DNA from: Spirochaetales bacterium Spiro_04
GTDB taxonomy: Bacteria; Spirochaetota; Spirochaetia; Sphaerochaetales; Sphaerochaetaceae
Length of the DNA stretch: 34,646 nt
NCBI GenBank assembly: GCA_001604325.1
Contig: LVBF01000001.1
Span: 1 to 34,646 of the forward strand
Direction of reading: 5' to 3'
Positions 16,977 to 23,647 of this stretch are shown one piece after another. Within the stretch, counting starts at the first letter, position 1. Each line of letters begins with the position of its first letter. The position numbers and the translations under genes were made by a program. Under the pieces are notes generated by a model, which saw nothing but the letters and a program-made list of their open reading frames with translations, ran no database searches and had not been told where the DNA came from.

Positions 16977-17908
16977 GGAACGTCTCGAGAGTGCGTGACC
17001 AGCACGATCCCGGCCACCACCAGCGGCAACGAAACGAGGTACTCCAGACGCAGCACCGACTCGCCGAGGAAGAGGGCGGAGAGCAGCGTGCCGCTGACCG
17101 GGATCAAGAAGTTGAAGATCGTGATGGAGCTGACCTTGTTGTACTTGAGCAGCAGCGTCCACAGCGAGAAGGCGATGGCGCTGAGCGCGGCGAGGTAGCC
17201 GAGCAGCAGATAGCCGGAGGCCGTGCTCCTGGGAAACGGGGACCCCATGATGAGGCCGATGAGCAGGAGGAGGAAGCCACCGATGAAGAGTTGCAACGCG
17301 GTCATCAAGACCGGGTCGATGCGCCGGCTCAGCCGCTTGCTGAAGAGGGCGCTGAAGGAGTGGAGGAAGGCGGCGATGAGGATGAACCCCTCGCCGGTGA
17401 CCGTGAAGGAGAAGCCAAGCGAATCGTCGAGGTTGACGAGGATCACGGCGGCAAAACCAAGGAGGATGCCGATGGCTTTCTTGACGGTCACCTTGTCGTT
17501 GGTATAGGCGAAGTGGGCGAGCAGGGCGGAGAAGAAGACCGTCGATGCGTTGAGGATCGAGCTCTTCGCCCCGCTGATGTAGGAGACCCCGATATAGAAG
17601 AAGGTATAGTGGACCGTGGTCTGCACCAACGAGAGGGCGCCGATCTTTGTCCAATCCTTGCCGTCCAAAGAAGAGAGCGGTTGCTTCTCTCCCCGCTGGA
17701 AGGCTCGGAAGAGGAAGACGAGAAGCCCGCTCACGACAAAGCGCAGGCCGGCGAAGGCCATCTTGGCCGCGGTATCGTCACCGCCGACGGAGAAGAGGGT
17801 ATACCCGCTCTTGATGGCGGGGTAGGCACTCCCCCAGAGAATCGCGCAGAGGCTCGCCAAGAGAGCGGCCACCACCGGGCGGGCCAAAAAAGACCGTTTT
17901 TGTTCCAT
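16973..17908 (-). CDS. EamA/DMT family permease
   Basis: This 311-residue drug/metabolite transporter has about ten membrane helices in two EamA repeats. Typical segments are AILWGSAYPAIKSG in helix 1, FVVSGLLVFLF, YTFFYIGVSYISGAKSSIL at the end of the first repeat, and SITIFNFLIPVSGTLLSALFLGE in the second. Such carriers export amino acids or other metabolites; the substrate cannot be told. The ATG at 17908 is preferred over a TTG at 17929: it comes two bases after the stop of the HAD gene and has AAGGAG eleven bases upstream. The two genes probably share one transcript. Confidence 0.9.
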   Translation of the reverse strand: MEQKRSFLARPVVAALLASLCAILWGSAYPAIKSGYTLFSVGGDDTAAKMAFAGLRFVVSGLLVFLFRAFQRGEKQPLSSLDGKDWTKIGALSLVQTTVHYTFFYIGVSYISGAKSSILNASTVFFSALLAHFAYTNDKVTVKKAIGILLGFAAVILVNLDDSLGFSFTVTGEGFILIAAFLHSFSALFSKRLSRRIDPVLMTALQLFIGGFLLLLIGLIMGSPFPRSTASGYLLLGYLAALSAIAFSLWTLLLKYNKVSSITIFNFLIPVSGTLLSALFLGESVLRLEYLVSLPLVVAGIVLVTHSRDVP

Positions 17909-17910
17909 AT

Positions 17911-18633
17911 TCAGAGATGCTCCTTGCAAAAGCGTTGAAAATCATGAAAGCTCCCGCTCCTCAGGCCCTCGATGCTGGCCCCCCTGCCATTGATGAGGCA
18001 ATCGGTGACGAGGTAGGTACTCATGCCGAGCTGGAGGGCCACCATATCCTCATCCACGTCGTTGCCGACCATCAGGCACTCCTCGGCCTTCCGGCCGATC
18101 TCTTCAAGCAGGTCCTCGTAGTAGGAGAGGTGGGGTTTGGTATAGCGGCACCTCTCATAGGTCGTGATGGTCTTGAAGTGAGCGGGCTCAAGACCCGCCC
18201 AGCGTATGCGCTCATGGGTAGCCTGCCACGGAAAGAGCGGGGCGGTGGCCAAGACCAGCTCATAGCCTTTGTCATCCAGGTATTCAACCACCTCGATGGC
18301 ACGTTCGCTTCTCGTCGCCGCACGCTCCAGCTGATTGAATTCCCCACGATAGAAGGAAGTGAAGCGGGCATTGAAAGACTCGCTGTCAATGCCACTGACT
18401 GCAGAGAACGCGCGATCGAAACGCTCTTTGTTGGTCGACGTGCCCTCGCCCTCAAAGATCATCGCCTTCATCCCGGCGAACATGCCTTCAATGGCCGCCT
18501 CCACCTCGTAGCCAAGGGACGCACAGTGCTTGCCAAAGAGGTCGAAATAGCCGTGTATGAACGCGTCATGGTCGAGGGGCAGAAGCGTTCCGTCCAGATC
18601 GAAGAGGATGGTGGTGATGGCACTGAAATTCAT
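17911..18633 (-). CDS. HAD-superfamily hydrolase
   Basis: This 240-residue phosphatase-like enzyme has motif I (FDLDGTLLPLD), with the nucleophile and acid Asp residues near position 11, a cap domain of about 90 residues, motif II (LVLATAP), the lysine segment TKPHLSYYEDLL, and motif IV (GNDVDEDMVA). The substrate is unknown; small phosphorylated metabolites are usual. The ATG at 18633 is chosen because motif I follows at once. There is no spaced ribosome site, and a promoter is positioned so that transcription would begin at or next to the ATG, suggesting a leaderless message. The DMT permease follows two bases after the stop. Confidence 0.9.
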   Translation of the reverse strand: MNFSAITTILFDLDGTLLPLDHDAFIHGYFDLFGKHCASLGYEVEAAIEGMFAGMKAMIFEGEGTSTNKERFDRAFSAVSGIDSESFNARFTSFYRGEFNQLERAATRSERAIEVVEYLDDKGYELVLATAPLFPWQATHERIRWAGLEPAHFKTITTYERCRYTKPHLSYYEDLLEEIGRKAEECLMVGNDVDEDMVALQLGMSTYLVTDCLINGRGASIEGLRSGSFHDFQRFCKEHL

Positions 18634-18639
18634 CCCCTG

Positions 18640-18668
18640 ATGGTAGGATAATAGCGGGGAAGGGTCAA
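18640..18668 (-). promoter_or_regulatory. Predicted promoter of HAD-DMT genes, likely leaderless
   Basis: On the minus strand TTGACC (18668-18663), a 17-base spacer and TACCAT (18645-18640). The last -10 base is seven bases before the A of the start codon, so the transcript should begin at about the ATG itself. Confidence 0.45.
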
Positions 18669-18742
18669 CCAAGGGTTAGGAGGCCGCGTTCACGGCATCC
18701 TGCACGATTGAAGGAGCACACAATACAGATACAGCATACCTG

Positions 18743-19828
18743 TTACCCAAAATCATACAGTTTTTTCTCTTCTGCATAGAGGTGATAAGAGAGATGTGCA
18801 TCCCGTTGCAGCCGTCCGATCAGGATGAACGGTGGCAGATCAAGCGTTGCTGAAAACCGCCGGATGCTCTCCAACGAAAAATCTCCGGCGTGGACAAATT
18901 GAGTATACGAGACGGCGTTGATCAGTACATTCGACGCGTATCGATCAGCGTCCCACTCCCCTCTATCGTCCAAGGATTCATAATCGATGAGTCTGTCGTT
19001 CATGTCGTTGTTGATGATATGTCCGATTTCATGGAAAAACGTAAACCAAAAAATGTCGGCAAACCGCCGTCTATTGGTCATGACCAAACTCAGGGTAGCA
19101 TCTGCATGCTTCTGTATAACCCCTTGTACTGGTGCCCCTTTGAAGTACCTGACGATTGAGAAACGGATCCCGCACTCACCGAGATGCTCCTTGAGAGCTA
19201 ATTCAATCTCGTCAGCCTCTTTGAACATGAGTTTCTTAAACTCTGGTATTTTGCGTTTCAGCGCGTTGATGTCCAACACGGGGGCAACCTGTTGCCCAGC
19301 GGTAATCAACTCACTCATCCTCAGCCACGTGAACAACACATATGGCTCGGTGTGAGGAGCAGTTGCCAAGCGATACGCCCCTGCTCGGGCCATATCTGGG
19401 ATTCTTACAAGATTACTGAGATTCAACAATCGTCGTAGTTCAATCACCAGAAATGAATCAAACGCCTGCCGATCCAAGAGCCCAAGACTCTTCAAATAGT
19501 CGATAATGACATGAATCTTCCGCACAATAGCAAGCTCATCTTGTGAGATGTTGTTCATCTCTTTTATTTCTGAGACTTCCATATCGTAATTTGCCTGTAA
19601 ATTAATCCAAAACCCAGAGCGAATGCCCAAGGCATATTCAAGCTTTTTGGCAAATCCAACTGATATTGCTTTCTGCCCGCGTATGACCTTACTCACATGT
19701 GTTTCGCTGACATCGGTTCGTATTGCCAGCTCCTTCTGGCTCATCTGTCTTTCATCCAGAATCTCTTTTATGGTCTCTCCCGGGTGAATGATGAATTCAC
19801 GGGATAATCCATTCAATTTTGGTGCCAT
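18743..19828 (-). CDS. higA: HigA-type antitoxin fused to ImmA/IrrE-like metallopeptidase domain
   Basis: The 361-residue protein has two parts. Residues 14-80 are an XRE-type helix-turn-helix of the HigA/VapI kind (IIHPGETIKEILDERQMSQ, then VSETHVSKVIRGQK). Residues from about 200 hold an M78 (ImmA/IrrE) zinc-peptidase domain with HEIGH at 266-270 and a likely third-ligand segment EWDAD at 291-295. A short HigA is about 100 residues, so this is the long fused form. It overlaps the toxin gene by 32 bases. It should neutralise the toxin and repress the operon; whether the peptidase cuts itself or another protein is unknown. Base composition is more A/T-rich than the neighbours, suggesting acquisition. 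Confidence 0.9.
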   Translation of the reverse strand: MAPKLNGLSREFIIHPGETIKEILDERQMSQKELAIRTDVSETHVSKVIRGQKAISVGFAKKLEYALGIRSGFWINLQANYDMEVSEIKEMNNISQDELAIVRKIHVIIDYLKSLGLLDRQAFDSFLVIELRRLLNLSNLVRIPDMARAGAYRLATAPHTEPYVLFTWLRMSELITAGQQVAPVLDINALKRKIPEFKKLMFKEADEIELALKEHLGECGIRFSIVRYFKGAPVQGVIQKHADATLSLVMTNRRRFADIFWFTFFHEIGHIINNDMNDRLIDYESLDDRGEWDADRYASNVLINAVSYTQFVHAGDFSLESIRRFSATLDLPPFILIGRLQRDAHLSYHLYAEEKKLYDFG

Positions 19829-20144
19829 GATAGTCCACTACCCCTTCTATTGTTATTGTCTTACATTTTCCTAATGAAACGGAATCGAGCTGTTCAACTC
19901 CGGGTTTGACGATAAGGCGAATATTCCCCGTCACGCTGATTCCGTACCTTCCTTTAAGATTTGCGGCCAGTTGATGTGGCTTTCCCAATCCGAGACTGAG
20001 AAAATCGAGAAACGTATCGGCTGCCCGTAATTGGTCAAAGCGCCTTTTCACCGCTTTGGCCATATCCATACCTCTTTTCTTCCCCATCAAGCCAAAGTCC
20101 ATGAAATATCTGCTCACTGCCTTGTTGGCATACTCGATTTCCAC
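19797..20144 (-). CDS. higB: HigB/RelE-like toxin
   Basis: The 115-residue protein resembles HigB mRNA interferases, which cut mRNA on the ribosome. Recognisable parts are the N-terminal IEYANKAVSRYF, the helix KAVKRRFDQLRAADT, LGLGKPHQLAANLKGRYGISVTGNIRLIV in the beta-sheet core, and the late strand CKTITIEGVVDYHGT. The best start is a GTG at 20144, since the family begins with a strand like IEY right there; an ATG upstream is in another frame. Only a weak ribosome site is present. Gene order toxin-antitoxin with overlap is as usual for HigBA. Confidence 0.85.
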   Translation of the reverse strand: MEIEYANKAVSRYFMDFGLMGKKRGMDMAKAVKRRFDQLRAADTFLDFLSLGLGKPHQLAANLKGRYGISVTGNIRLIVKPGVEQLDSVSLGKCKTITIEGVVDYHGTKIEWIIP

Positions 20145-20170
20145 ACTACAAATCCAATGTCCATATTATC

Positions 20171-20199
20171 ATTTAAAATTAACCAATTGGTTAATTCAA
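20171..20199 (-). promoter_or_regulatory. Predicted promoter of higBA
   Basis: On the minus strand TTGAAT (20199-20194), a 17-base spacer and TTAAAT (20176-20171), about 27 bases before the GTG start. An alternative -10 box, GATAAT, lies at 20170-20165. The spacer is filled by a perfect palindrome. Confidence 0.5.
20177..20196. promoter_or_regulatory. Perfect 20-base palindrome, probable HigA operator
   Basis: AATTAACCAA is followed directly by its exact reverse complement TTGGTTAATT. The site fills the spacer between the predicted -35 and -10 boxes of higBA. Toxin-antitoxin operons are normally autorepressed by the antitoxin binding a palindrome here. Confidence 0.75.
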
Positions 20200-20337
20200 T
20201 CCTATTACATTCTTTTGAATCATGCAAGCAGAATCTCGAACAGGTCGAGCTCAGACGTACGCACCGATAGTCCTGAACGTACAATCCGAGATGAAAGATG
20301 TCGTGAGTTGGGTGCTGATTTGAACGCATCGCACCAG
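20200..20337. other. Unassigned stretch between higBA promoter and small RNA terminator
   Basis: Together with its neighbours this belongs to a 438-base gap without a protein gene. The stretch shows only short inverted repeats (CTCGA-ACAGG-TCGAG near 20234-20248, and GTACG with CGTAC near 20257-20280). No gene, ribosome site followed by an open frame, or tRNA-like end could be supported on either strand. Confidence 0.4.
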
Positions 20338-20379
20338 AAAAGAAAAACCCCCAGGGAAAAGGAGGTTAAACCCTGGGGG
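20338..20379 (-). terminator. Strong Rho-independent terminator
   Basis: On the minus strand CCCCCAGGG pairs with CCCTGGGGG (20379-20371 with 20356-20348), a perfect nine-base stem with a 14-base loop, followed by TTTTTCTTTT. It ends the predicted small RNA and probably also read-through from the phosphofructokinase gene, for which no nearer terminator is visible. Confidence 0.9.
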
Positions 20380-20453
20380 AACAAAAGGAGGTTAGAAAAA
20401 TCCGATTTCGTTGCCGGCCAACCTATGGAAGGCAGCATGTCGTTCTCTTTCTG
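20338..20453 (-). ncRNA. Predicted small RNA with two anti-Shine-Dalgarno-like motifs
   Basis: A promoter (20488-20460) and a strong terminator (20379-20338) frame a transcript of about 115 nt with no convincing protein-coding frame. It contains TAACCTCCTTTT twice: at 20394-20383 in a linker, and at 20368-20357 in the terminator loop. Each includes ACCTCCTTT, the sequence at the 3' end of 16S rRNA that pairs with ribosome binding sites. Exposed pyrimidine loops of this kind are used by some bacterial regulatory RNAs to bind the ribosome sites of target mRNAs; that role here is inference. Alternatives are a plain 3' untranslated region of the phosphofructokinase mRNA or an attenuator before higBA. 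I recognise no known RNA family. Confidence 0.5.
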
Positions 20454-20459
20454 AATCAG

Positions 20460-20488
20460 ACAGTACCGAAACGAGGAAAAAACGTCAA
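20460..20488 (-). promoter_or_regulatory. Predicted promoter of the small RNA
   Basis: On the minus strand TTGACG (20488-20483), a 17-base spacer and TACTGT (20465-20460). It lies 95 bases beyond the phosphofructokinase stop in an A/T-rich stretch, and the expected start is near 20453. Confidence 0.5.
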
Positions 20489-20582
20489 GCAGTTTTCTTG
20501 TTTTTTTAGAAGTTTTTTCCTCTTTTTAATTACATTGTTACAACTTAGCAAAAAGGAACAAAAATTCTAAAAATCCTTCACA

Positions 20583-21923
20583 TCAATCGAAGTCAAAATT
20601 CTTCATCGAGAGCGGCTGGCGGGTGTTCTCCAGCACGTCCCGCCACAACGCCCCTTCCAAATCCACGTGGTTGCGCTTGGACACCGCCACATTGATGGGC
20701 AGGTGGATGAACCGGTTGTGCAGCTGCCCGATGAGCAGCTGGGTCTTTCCCGCCATCGCCGCATGCACCGCATGGGCGCCCAGGCGTGCGCAGTAGATTG
20801 AATCGTAGGAGTCGGCCGGTGCACTGCGGATGATGTAGGAGGGGTCGATGTACTTCACGTTCGCCTCGATGCCCTCTCTCTTGAAGTATGCGCTGATCTG
20901 TTCCTTGAGGAAGACCCCGATGTCGTGGAACTTGATGTTGCCCGAAGCATCGGTCTCGGTGCTCTTGGGCAGCAGGTCCTGCCCCGCCCCCTCGCTGACC
21001 AGCACGACGGCGTGTCCACGGTCGAGGATCCGGCGTCGAAGGTGTTCCAAGAGCCCGTTGGGTCCCTCCAAGTCGAAGGGGTTCTCCGGGATCAAGCAGA
21101 AGTTCACATCACTCTGGGCCAACGAGGTGTTGGCGGCGATGAAGCCGGACTCACGGCCCATGACCTTCACCAGACCGATACCGTGGATTGAGTTCCTCGC
21201 CTCGACGTGGGCACCCCGGACCACCGGGACGGCCATCTGCACCGCGGTGTCGACCCCGAAGGAGGATTGGATCAGGGAGAGGTCGTTGTCGACGGTCTTG
21301 GGGATCCCGATGACCGCGATCTTCAATCCCCGCTTCTTGATCTCCTCAGAGATATCATAGGCGCCGCGCAGCGTCCCATCCCCCCCGATGGTCACGAGGA
21401 TGTTGATGTTCATCTTCATCAGCGAGTCGACGATCTCCTCGACCTGCTTGCCGCCGCCGCGTGCCGAGCCGAGGATCGTGCCGCCCTTCTCCTGGATGTC
21501 GTCCACCAGATCCGGGTCGAGCGGGATGACCGGCCACGGGCTGTTCTCCAACAGCCCCTGGTAGCCGTACTGGATCCCGCTGATCCGCCTGACTCCGTAG
21601 CGATACCAGAAGCAGCGCACCACCGCCCTGATGACGTTGTTCAAACCGGGACAGATGCCGCCGCAGGTACAGATGGCCGCATGGACATGCGGGGGGTTGA
21701 AGTAGATCTTCTCCCGCGGTCCGGCAAGCTCGAGCGTCTCCTCGTGGCGCGGGATCGGGTGCCCGTTCTCATCGATGTCGGTGTCGATGCCAAAGAGGAT
21801 GTGGTCGTCATCGCTGACGTAGGCGGCCTGTCCATCGTTCTGCGTCGTGCTCATCAGGATCGGGTTGGCGATCTTCGCCTCCCCGAGGCTGGCAATGGTG
21901 AAGTCCATCTTCTCACTGTTCAT
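20583..21923 (-). CDS. 6-phosphofructokinase (long spirochaete-type, mixed ATP/PPi signature)
   Basis: This enzyme phosphorylates fructose-6-phosphate at C1 in glycolysis. The 446-residue protein belongs to the long group that includes spirochaete and trypanosomatid enzymes, with an N-terminal extension of about 75 residues before AAICTCGGICPGLN. The donor site reads GGDGT at 180-184; Gly 183 is the ATP-type residue where pyrophosphate enzymes have Asp. The substrate loop reads PKTVDND at 208-214; Lys 209 is the pyrophosphate-type residue where ordinary ATP enzymes have Gly. MGRESGF follows. Trypanosomatid enzymes share this combination and use ATP, so ATP is the better guess. GAGGAGAG precedes the ATG, which overlaps the regulator gene by 11 bases. 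Confidence 0.93.
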   Translation of the reverse strand: MNSEKMDFTIASLGEAKIANPILMSTTQNDGQAAYVSDDDHILFGIDTDIDENGHPIPRHEETLELAGPREKIYFNPPHVHAAICTCGGICPGLNNVIRAVVRCFWYRYGVRRISGIQYGYQGLLENSPWPVIPLDPDLVDDIQEKGGTILGSARGGGKQVEEIVDSLMKMNINILVTIGGDGTLRGAYDISEEIKKRGLKIAVIGIPKTVDNDLSLIQSSFGVDTAVQMAVPVVRGAHVEARNSIHGIGLVKVMGRESGFIAANTSLAQSDVNFCLIPENPFDLEGPNGLLEHLRRRILDRGHAVVLVSEGAGQDLLPKSTETDASGNIKFHDIGVFLKEQISAYFKREGIEANVKYIDPSYIIRSAPADSYDSIYCARLGAHAVHAAMAGKTQLLIGQLHNRFIHLPINVAVSKRNHVDLEGALWRDVLENTRQPLSMKNFDFD

Positions 21924-22302
21924 CGTCTCTCTCCTCAGTATTGTCGTATTGATCGATCAGGGCGCCAAGATCGGCCTTGAAGGCCTCATAGGAGGTCTCG
22001 GTACTCCGCTTTGCCTCTTGCTCAAAACTGCGGTAGCGTGTGATGAAGTCGTGGCCGAAGGGGGTGAGTGTCGCCCCGCTGCGCTGCGCTCCCCCCTTCT
22101 GGCGGTTGAGGACAGCGATGCCCAGCTCCCGTTCCAGGTTCTGCACCATGGCCAGTGCCTTGGTGTACGAGATGCCGAGGCTCATCGCGGCTTTGCGCAA
22201 TGAGCTGTGCTCGGCTACTTTCTCCAGGAGCCAGAGCACCCCGATGCCCATGAACTTTTCGCTCTCCTCATCAATGAGGTAGAGCTTCACCTTCAGCTCC
22301 AT
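21913..22302 (-). CDS. ModE-like winged-helix regulator
   Basis: The 129-residue protein is a LysR/ModE-N type winged helix: GIGVLWLLEKVAEHSSLRKAAMSLGISYTKALAMVQNLE, then the wing GIAVLNRQKGGAQRSGATLTPFG. A polar helical tail follows. The molybdate-binding (Mop) domains of true ModE are absent, so ligand sensing, if any, is unclear. It overlaps the aminotransferase gene by 10 bases and the phosphofructokinase gene by 11, so all three are one translational unit. A molybdoenzyme-like cluster lies 3.5 kb away on the other strand and could be a target. This is a possibility from context only. Confidence 0.85.
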   Translation of the reverse strand: MELKVKLYLIDEESEKFMGIGVLWLLEKVAEHSSLRKAAMSLGISYTKALAMVQNLERELGIAVLNRQKGGAQRSGATLTPFGHDFITRYRSFEQEAKRSTETSYEAFKADLGALIDQYDNTEERDDEQ

Positions 22303-23591
22303 ACCTCCCCTGCCGCTCGGTGGACCAAGTCCACCAGCTCCTCAATCTTATCACACTCCACCGAGCAATAGGCAAGGCGGAGGGTGACATTTGCGATGTT
22401 GATGCACCCCACCTGATAGTGCTCCAGGAGGTAGCGCCGCAATACCTCGGCACTCCCCTTGGTCTTGAACGCCATGAAGTAGCCGCTGTTGAAGGGGTAC
22501 GGAATGAGCAAGTCGTTGCCCTCGTGCTTCTTCAGCGCCCTTCTCAGTACATCATACCGCTTCTTCATCTCGCTGAACACCGCCTGCTTGTCCGCTGCAT
22601 AGCGCTTCCCGTTCTGCATCGCCTCCACCAACAACGACTGGCCGGGCTTGTCACAGTTGGAAACGGTGGAGCGGATGATGCCGAGCGTCCGTCGGTTCAG
22701 CGCATCGAGGTGTGCGTCGGTGAGCTCCTTCGAGCCGTAGGTGACGAAGCCGATGCGGAAGCCCCAGACCAGCTCCTCCTTCGTCGCGCCATCGCACTTG
22801 ACGGCGAAGATGTTCTTGTGGGCATCACAGAGGGCGGAAAAGAGGCTCTCCTTGGCCGTCTCTTCCTCGAAGAAGAGGCCGAAGTATGCGTCGTCGCTGA
22901 TGACCATCAGCTCCATCCCCTCATCGGCGAGGGTGACCAGGGCATCGACGATGGCTTGGGCGTCGCCCTTGGTCGGCGTATAGCCGGTGGGGTTGTTGGG
23001 AAAATTCAAGAGGAGGCGCGCCCGCTTGGAGGGGATCGCACGCAGCGTGGCCACCATGGCCTCGACGTTGAAGGCTCCTGTCTCGTCATAGAGGGGGAAG
23101 CTCACCATCTCCCCTCCTTGCTGGTGGACGTAGATCAACTCGTAGTTGTCCCAGGCAAGGTCGGGGACAACGAGGGTGTCGCCCGGCTGGAAGAAGAGCA
23201 TGGCGATGATCGAGAGGCCGTGGGTGAGGCCGGCGGTGACGATCGGCAGGCTGAAGCGCTTTCCTTCAAGCGACGGATTCTTCTTGATCATCTCCTCCTT
23301 CCACATCGCGCGGAGCCGCGGATCGCCGCCTCCGGGAGCGTAGGCGAAGATGTCTGCGGGCTTGAAGGACGCAGTATCGAACTTGTTGTAGATATCACTG
23401 AGGTGCATCGGCTGCCCACCACTGGTGGACATGCCGACCGTGGCATTGAAGCGCTTGGCCTGCGATCCTGCCTCGGCGGCTTGGGCTACGATGCCCTTGG
23501 GAAAGAAGATTCTTCGTCCGATGTCACTGAGCATGGAATCGACGATGGTCCCGCTCAACGCTTCATTCAGTTCGACGGCTAATGGGTGCAT
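22293..23591 (-). CDS. PLP-dependent class I/II aminotransferase
   Basis: The 432-residue fold-type I enzyme shows the usual landmarks: GLTHGLSIIAMLFFQPGDTL, WDNYE for cofactor stacking, NFPNNPTGYTPT, SDDAYFGLF with the pyridine-binding Asp, and CDGATKEELVWGFRIGFV with the probable Schiff-base Lys and phosphate-binding Arg. It likely moves an amino group between an amino acid and a 2-oxo acid; the substrate cannot be read from the sequence. The first 40 residues (LSGTIVDSMLSDIGRRIFFPKGI) are unlike standard aspartate aminotransferases. AGGAGGA lies before the ATG. It is the first gene of the operon with the ModE-like regulator and phosphofructokinase. Confidence 0.9.
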   Translation of the reverse strand: MHPLAVELNEALSGTIVDSMLSDIGRRIFFPKGIVAQAAEAGSQAKRFNATVGMSTSGGQPMHLSDIYNKFDTASFKPADIFAYAPGGGDPRLRAMWKEEMIKKNPSLEGKRFSLPIVTAGLTHGLSIIAMLFFQPGDTLVVPDLAWDNYELIYVHQQGGEMVSFPLYDETGAFNVEAMVATLRAIPSKRARLLLNFPNNPTGYTPTKGDAQAIVDALVTLADEGMELMVISDDAYFGLFFEEETAKESLFSALCDAHKNIFAVKCDGATKEELVWGFRIGFVTYGSKELTDAHLDALNRRTLGIIRSTVSNCDKPGQSLLVEAMQNGKRYAADKQAVFSEMKKRYDVLRRALKKHEGNDLLIPYPFNSGYFMAFKTKGSAEVLRRYLLEHYQVGCINIANVTLRLAYCSVECDKIEELVDLVHRAAGEVWS

Positions 23592-23615
23592 GGCAAATCC
23601 TCCTGAGATACCATT

Positions 23616-23621
23616 AGTATA
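23616..23621 (-). promoter_or_regulatory. Possible -10 box of the aminotransferase operon
   Basis: On the minus strand TATACT lies 25 bases before the ATG, in the 56-base gap after ligA. The matching -35 (GACTTT, 17 bases further upstream) is poor, so the promoter is tentative. Confidence 0.3.
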
Positions 23622-23647
23622 TACATGGATTCTTAGGGAAAGTCACG

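Noticed and set aside
20234-20280. Short inverted repeats upstream of higB as an attachment site or tRNA remnant
   Set aside because: Stems are only five bases, no tRNA-like cloverleaf or CCA end is visible, and no matching direct repeat was found on the other side of the higBA module.
20357-20454. Tandem AAAAGGAGGTTA read as plus-strand ribosome sites for a short peptide (ATG at 20424)
   Set aside because: The spacing of about 30 bases from the nearer copy is too long and the frame is only nine codons. The minus-strand reading, with a promoter and terminator, explains the repeats better.
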